Origin: an uncultured Sphingomonadaceae bacterium
GTDB lineage: Bacteria; Pseudomonadota; Alphaproteobacteria; Sphingomonadales; Sphingomonadaceae
Direction: 5' to 3'
Length of the DNA stretch: 64,000 bases
NCBI GenBank assembly: GCA_937995515.1
Contig: CALKJZ010000004.1
Span: 20,852-84,851, forward strand
Below are positions 61,300 to 64,000 of this stretch, piece by piece; position 1 is the first letter of the stretch; each line of letters starts with the position of its first letter. The notes under the pieces were generated by a model. It saw only the letters and a list, made by a program, of their open reading frames with translations. It searched no databases and had not been told where the DNA came from. The position numbers and the translations under genes are program-made.

Positions 61300-61956
61300 A
61301 TGCGGCTGTTGCTGGTGGAGGATGATCGGGAGCTGTCCGGCCGCCTTGCCGCGCGGCTGGAGGCGGCCGGCTTTGCGGTCGACCGCGCCTTCGATGGCCC
61401 GACAGCGGCCGCCTGGCCCGATCTTGCGCGCCTTGGCGCGCTGATCCTCGATCTTGGGCTGCCGCACATGCCGGGCATTGCGGTGCTGCGGCATTGGCGG
61501 AGGGCGGGGGTCTCGACGCCGGTCATCATCCTCACCGCGCGCGGGAGCTGGCAGGAAAAGGTGGAGGGGCTGAACGCCGGGGCCGATGATTTCGTGGTGA
61601 AGCCCGTCCACTCGGAAGAGCTGATCGCGCGCATTCACGCCCTGGTTCGGCGCACGCAGAACGGGGGCGCCACGCTGCTCGAGGCCGGCGGCATCACGCT
61701 CGATCCGGTTGCCCATACCGCCACCATGGCCGGCAGGCCGCTCCGGCTCAGCCGGCAGGAATATCGCCTGCTGGAACTGTTCCTGCGCCGTGCGGGTCAC
61801 ATCCTCTCGCAGGCCGATCTTCTGGAACATCTCTACGCGCTCGATGCGGAGCGCGACCACAATGCGCTGGAAGTGCTGGTGAGCCGGTTGCGGCGGAAGA
61901 TCGGCCGCGATGCCATCACGACCGTCCGCGGTCTTGGCTACCGGTTCGAGCGGTAA
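61300..61956 (+). CDS. OmpR/PhoB-family response regulator
   Basis: 218 residues. Receiver domain 1-115 with acidic pocket E7-D8-D9, phosphoacceptor D51 (L-I-L-D-L-G-L-P) and lysine K101 (V-V-K-P-V). The winged-helix DNA-binding domain is 125-218 with L-S-R-Q-E-Y-R-L-L-E-L-F and R-G-L-G-Y-R-F at the end. Start ATG 61300 is downstream of a GGAGG; an ATG at 61270 would add 10 residues. It probably controls the divergent efflux operon through the tandem repeats. Cognate kinase follows 9 bp later. Confidence 0.93.
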   Translation: MRLLLVEDDRELSGRLAARLEAAGFAVDRAFDGPTAAAWPDLARLGALILDLGLPHMPGIAVLRHWRRAGVSTPVIILTARGSWQEKVEGLNAGADDFVVKPVHSEELIARIHALVRRTQNGGATLLEAGGITLDPVAHTATMAGRPLRLSRQEYRLLELFLRRAGHILSQADLLEHLYALDAERDHNALEVLVSRLRRKIGRDAITTVRGLGYRFER

Positions 61957-61965
61957 GCCGGGGCC

Positions 61966-63441
61966 ATGGCGAGGCGCGCACGGCCCTTTCCCCGCAGCCT
62001 CCGGCTCCGCTTCGCGCTGGCGATCCTCCTGTGGATCGCCGCCGGGTTCGTGCTGATCGGCTTCAGCCTCTCGTCGCTCGTGCGCCGGCACGTGGAGGCG
62101 CAGTTCCACGACGAGCTTGCCGTGCACCTCGAGGAGCTTGCAGCCCTCACGCGGCTGACACCCGAGGGCGCCCCCTATCTCGACCGCCCGCTGTCGGACC
62201 CACGCTATGCCATGCCGGGCTCGGGCTTCTACTGGCAGGTGGAACGCGAGGGCCACGCGCCGCTTCGGTCGGGCTCGATGCCGCAGGGCACCCTCGATCC
62301 CGAGCTTGCCCACCAGCCTCACATCGTGCACCGGCTGGCGCCCGGCCCGACGGGGCCGACCATGACCTACGGCTTTGCAGCGCCCGCTCCGGATGGCGGG
62401 CCGGAGCTCCATTTCCTGATTGCCACCGACGAGCGCATCCTGAACGAGGTGATCGCAGCCTTCGACCGGGATCTGGGGCGCTGGCTGGCGCTGCTGGCGC
62501 TCGGCCTCTTCGGCACCGGCTCGCTCGTGATGCTCTATGTGCTGCGGCCGCTCGACCGTCTCGGCCGGGCAATCGCGGCCGTGCGCCACGGCTCTGCGCA
62601 CCGGATGGAGACGGGCTGGCCGGCGGAGATCGAGCCGCTGGTCGACGAGCTGAACGAGCTGCTCGACACGACCGACACGATGGTTTCCCGCGCGAGACTC
62701 GAGGCGGGCAATCTCGCGCATCACCTGCGCACTTCGCTTGCAATCCTGACCGACGAGGCCGAGACGCTTGCCAGGGGGCCGGCCGGCGACAGCGCCACAA
62801 CCCTTATCGAGCAGTGCCGGCGGATCGCGCGCCAGCTCGACTGGCACCTCGCCCGCGCCCGCGCGGGTGCACGCGCCGGCGCCGGCACAGCCATTCCGCA
62901 GGCAATCCTGCCCATTGCCACGGCCATCGAGCGGCTGCACGCCGGGCGGGGCGTGCGCTTTGTCGTCGGCAGCGGGCCGGCCGCGAGGCTTGCGGTCGAC
63001 GAGGCGGATTTTGCCGAGATCCTCTCGAACCTTGCGGACAACGCCGGCAAGTGGGCGCGAACGCAGGTGGCGATCGCATGGGGCGTCAGGGCCGGGGAGG
63101 CGGTCATCCAGATTGTCGACGATGGCCCGGGCATTCCCGAGGCGCAGCGCGAGGCTGTCTTCGCAGCCGGCACCCGGCTCGACGAGCGGGCACCGGGGCA
63201 TGGCCTTGGCCTTGCCATCGCACGCGATCTTGCGCGCCGATATGGAGGCGAGATCCGCCTGCGCGGCCGGGATGATGGGGAAGACGGGCTGGTTGTCTGC
63301 CTCGTGCTGCCGCTCGGCGCAGGCGGCGGCCAAGTGGCCGACGGGCGGGCGGCTGCCGCGCGCGGGTCCGAATGGTGCCGCTTGTCCGAACCGGTCCGAA
63401 ATTTCGGCCCGTGCCGGGGTGTGTCGGGATGTTCCAACTAG
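61966..63441 (+). CDS. PhoQ-like sensor histidine kinase
   Basis: 491 residues. Membrane helix about 17-38, periplasmic sensor about 40-160, second helix about 172-192, then HAMP-like linker. The H-box is N-L-A-H-H-L-R-T-S-L at about residues 246-255, an unusual double-His form. HATPase boxes: N-box E-I-L-S-N-L-A-D-N-A, G1 D-D-G-P-G-I-P, G2 G-H-G-L-G-L-A-I. The final ~40 residues after the ATPase domain (from G-Q-V-A-D-G) are not like the family and may be an acquired tail, next to the integrase gene. Confidence 0.9.
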   Translation: MARRARPFPRSLRLRFALAILLWIAAGFVLIGFSLSSLVRRHVEAQFHDELAVHLEELAALTRLTPEGAPYLDRPLSDPRYAMPGSGFYWQVEREGHAPLRSGSMPQGTLDPELAHQPHIVHRLAPGPTGPTMTYGFAAPAPDGGPELHFLIATDERILNEVIAAFDRDLGRWLALLALGLFGTGSLVMLYVLRPLDRLGRAIAAVRHGSAHRMETGWPAEIEPLVDELNELLDTTDTMVSRARLEAGNLAHHLRTSLAILTDEAETLARGPAGDSATTLIEQCRRIARQLDWHLARARAGARAGAGTAIPQAILPIATAIERLHAGRGVRFVVGSGPAARLAVDEADFAEILSNLADNAGKWARTQVAIAWGVRAGEAVIQIVDDGPGIPEAQREAVFAAGTRLDERAPGHGLGLAIARDLARRYGGEIRLRGRDDGEDGLVVCLVLPLGAGGGQVADGRAAAARGSEWCRLSEPVRNFGPCRGVSGCSN

Positions 63442-63546
63442 CTGATATCCTGCGGAGATATTTCCGAGCCGGTTGCCCTTTGGGTCGCGATGTGCCAGGA
63501 AGCGCCGCCCCGGTGTGGGGATGGATGTGGGGAGAAGAGCGCGGCC

Positions 63547-64000
63547 ATGCCGTCCGGGGGAGTTCGGTGCCGCAGGCGCCTGACCGATCGCGAGGTGCGG
63601 GGCGCGCCCCCCGGCCGGCATGGCGATGGCGAAGGCCTCATGCTCGTCGTCCAGCCGTCGGGCAGTCGCTCCTGGGTTCTGCGCATCCAGCATCAGGGGA
63701 GAAGACGCGACATCGGCCTCGGCCCCTGGCCGGTGGTGACGCTCGCCGAAGCCCGGGAGCAGGCGCTCGCGTTCCGCCGGGCCATCCGCGCTGGGCGCGA
63801 TCCGGTGGCCGAGCGCCGCCGCCAGCGCGCGATCCCGACCTTGGCCGAGGCGCTCGAGGCCTGGATCGCAAAGGAGGCGCCCGGCTGGAAGGGGGGTGCG
63901 AAGGGCCATACGGCGCGGGTGACGCCCCGCCTCTTCGAGATGCACCTCCATGCCCTGATGCCGCGCCCTGTCGATGCGCTGACCGAGCCCGAGATCACGG
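63547..64000 (+). CDS. P4-type tyrosine integrase (partial, 3' end off the window)
   Basis: Site-specific recombinase of a genomic island or prophage, N-terminal 151 residues visible. The DUF4102 arm-binding domain is recognisable: L-T-D-R-E-V-R, G-D-G-E-G-L-M-L-V-V, S-G-S-R-S-W-V-L-R-I, R-D-I-G-L-G-P-W-P, V-T-L-A-E-A-R-E-Q-A, and G-R-D-P-V-A-E-R-R. The catalytic R-H-R-Y domain lies beyond the window. ATG 63547 follows GGGGAG at about 12-17 bp. Reads away from the conserved block, so the island extends to the right. No tRNA is adjacent. Confidence 0.9.
   Translation, partial: MPSGGVRCRRRLTDREVRGAPPGRHGDGEGLMLVVQPSGSRSWVLRIQHQGRRRDIGLGPWPVVTLAEAREQALAFRRAIRAGRDPVAERRRQRAIPTLAEALEAWIAKEAPGWKGGAKGHTARVTPRLFEMHLHALMPRPVDALTEPEIT

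Noticed and set aside
1..64000. CRISPR arrays, insertion sequences and rRNA genes
   Set aside because: No regularly spaced repeats of CRISPR size, no transposase frames and no rRNA segments were seen; the only mobile element sign is the integrase at the right edge.

Overview
The window (very GC-rich, roughly 70 percent or more by eye) reads as the chromosome of an alphaproteobacterium, most likely of the order Sphingomonadales. Support: two large TonB-dependent receptors with no import operon beside them, a decayed PEP-CTERM protein whose tail (P-E-P, M-L-I-A-G-F-G-L-V-G, then arginines) is of the sphingomonad type, the rnc-era-recO-parC order, the style of the tRNA genes, and dense packing with many ATGA or GTGA start/stop overlaps. 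The genus is not determinable from sequence alone.

Layout. 1-2.4 kb: molybdate uptake genes modA-modB-modC (minus strand, modC cut by the window edge) divergent from a one-domain ModE-type regulator. 2.6-19.3 kb: TonB receptor, esterase, parC, recO, era, rnc, glucose-6-phosphate isomerase, a serine hydrolase of the beta-lactamase fold, an Oar-like TonB receptor and phenylalanine 4-hydroxylase, with single tRNAs for Val and Leu between them. 19.2-36.8 kb: OsmC protein, Na+/alanine symporter, a DNA-repair pair (ligase-associated exonuclease and ATP-dependent ligase), glutaryl-CoA dehydrogenase, a broken PEP-CTERM gene, O-methyltransferase, Nudix hydrolase, TesB thioesterase, Ppx/GppA, RlmE, the agmatine-to-putrescine pair aguA-aguB, family-5 uracil-DNA glycosylase, FolK, a DUF4403 lipoprotein, and tRNAs for Gly, Ala and Lys.

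37.2-44.8 kb: a complete-looking V/A-type ATPase operon, unusual for an alphaproteobacterium, in the order B-D-I-K-E-(DUF2764-like)-A. This is a circular permutation of the order E-DUF2764-A-B-D-I-K known from Chlamydia and Bacteroidetes. The rotor subunit K keeps the Na+-coordinating residues described for the Enterococcus hirae Na+-ATPase, so I infer a Na+-coupled machine. It is followed by a convergent D-lactate dehydrogenase and then, divergently, by a possible small ORF, a tandem universal stress protein and an 8.5-kb gene for an NdvB-type cyclic beta-glucan synthase. Together these suggest a stress, low-energy or osmotic adaptation block (inference).

55.8-63.4 kb: a metal-type RND efflux operon (adaptor, HME pump, TolC-like channel) divergent from an OmpR/PhoQ-like two-component pair. 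The short intergenic region carries three 8-bp tandem repeats that look like the response-regulator operator. From 63.5 kb a P4-type tyrosine integrase begins and runs off the right edge, marking the probable end of a genomic island. The histidine kinase just before it has an odd C-terminal tail and is followed by palindromic and repeated short motifs that could belong to the attachment region.

Best candidates for something not previously described: the permuted, apparently Na+-driven V-ATPase operon and its neighbours, and the island junction at the right edge.
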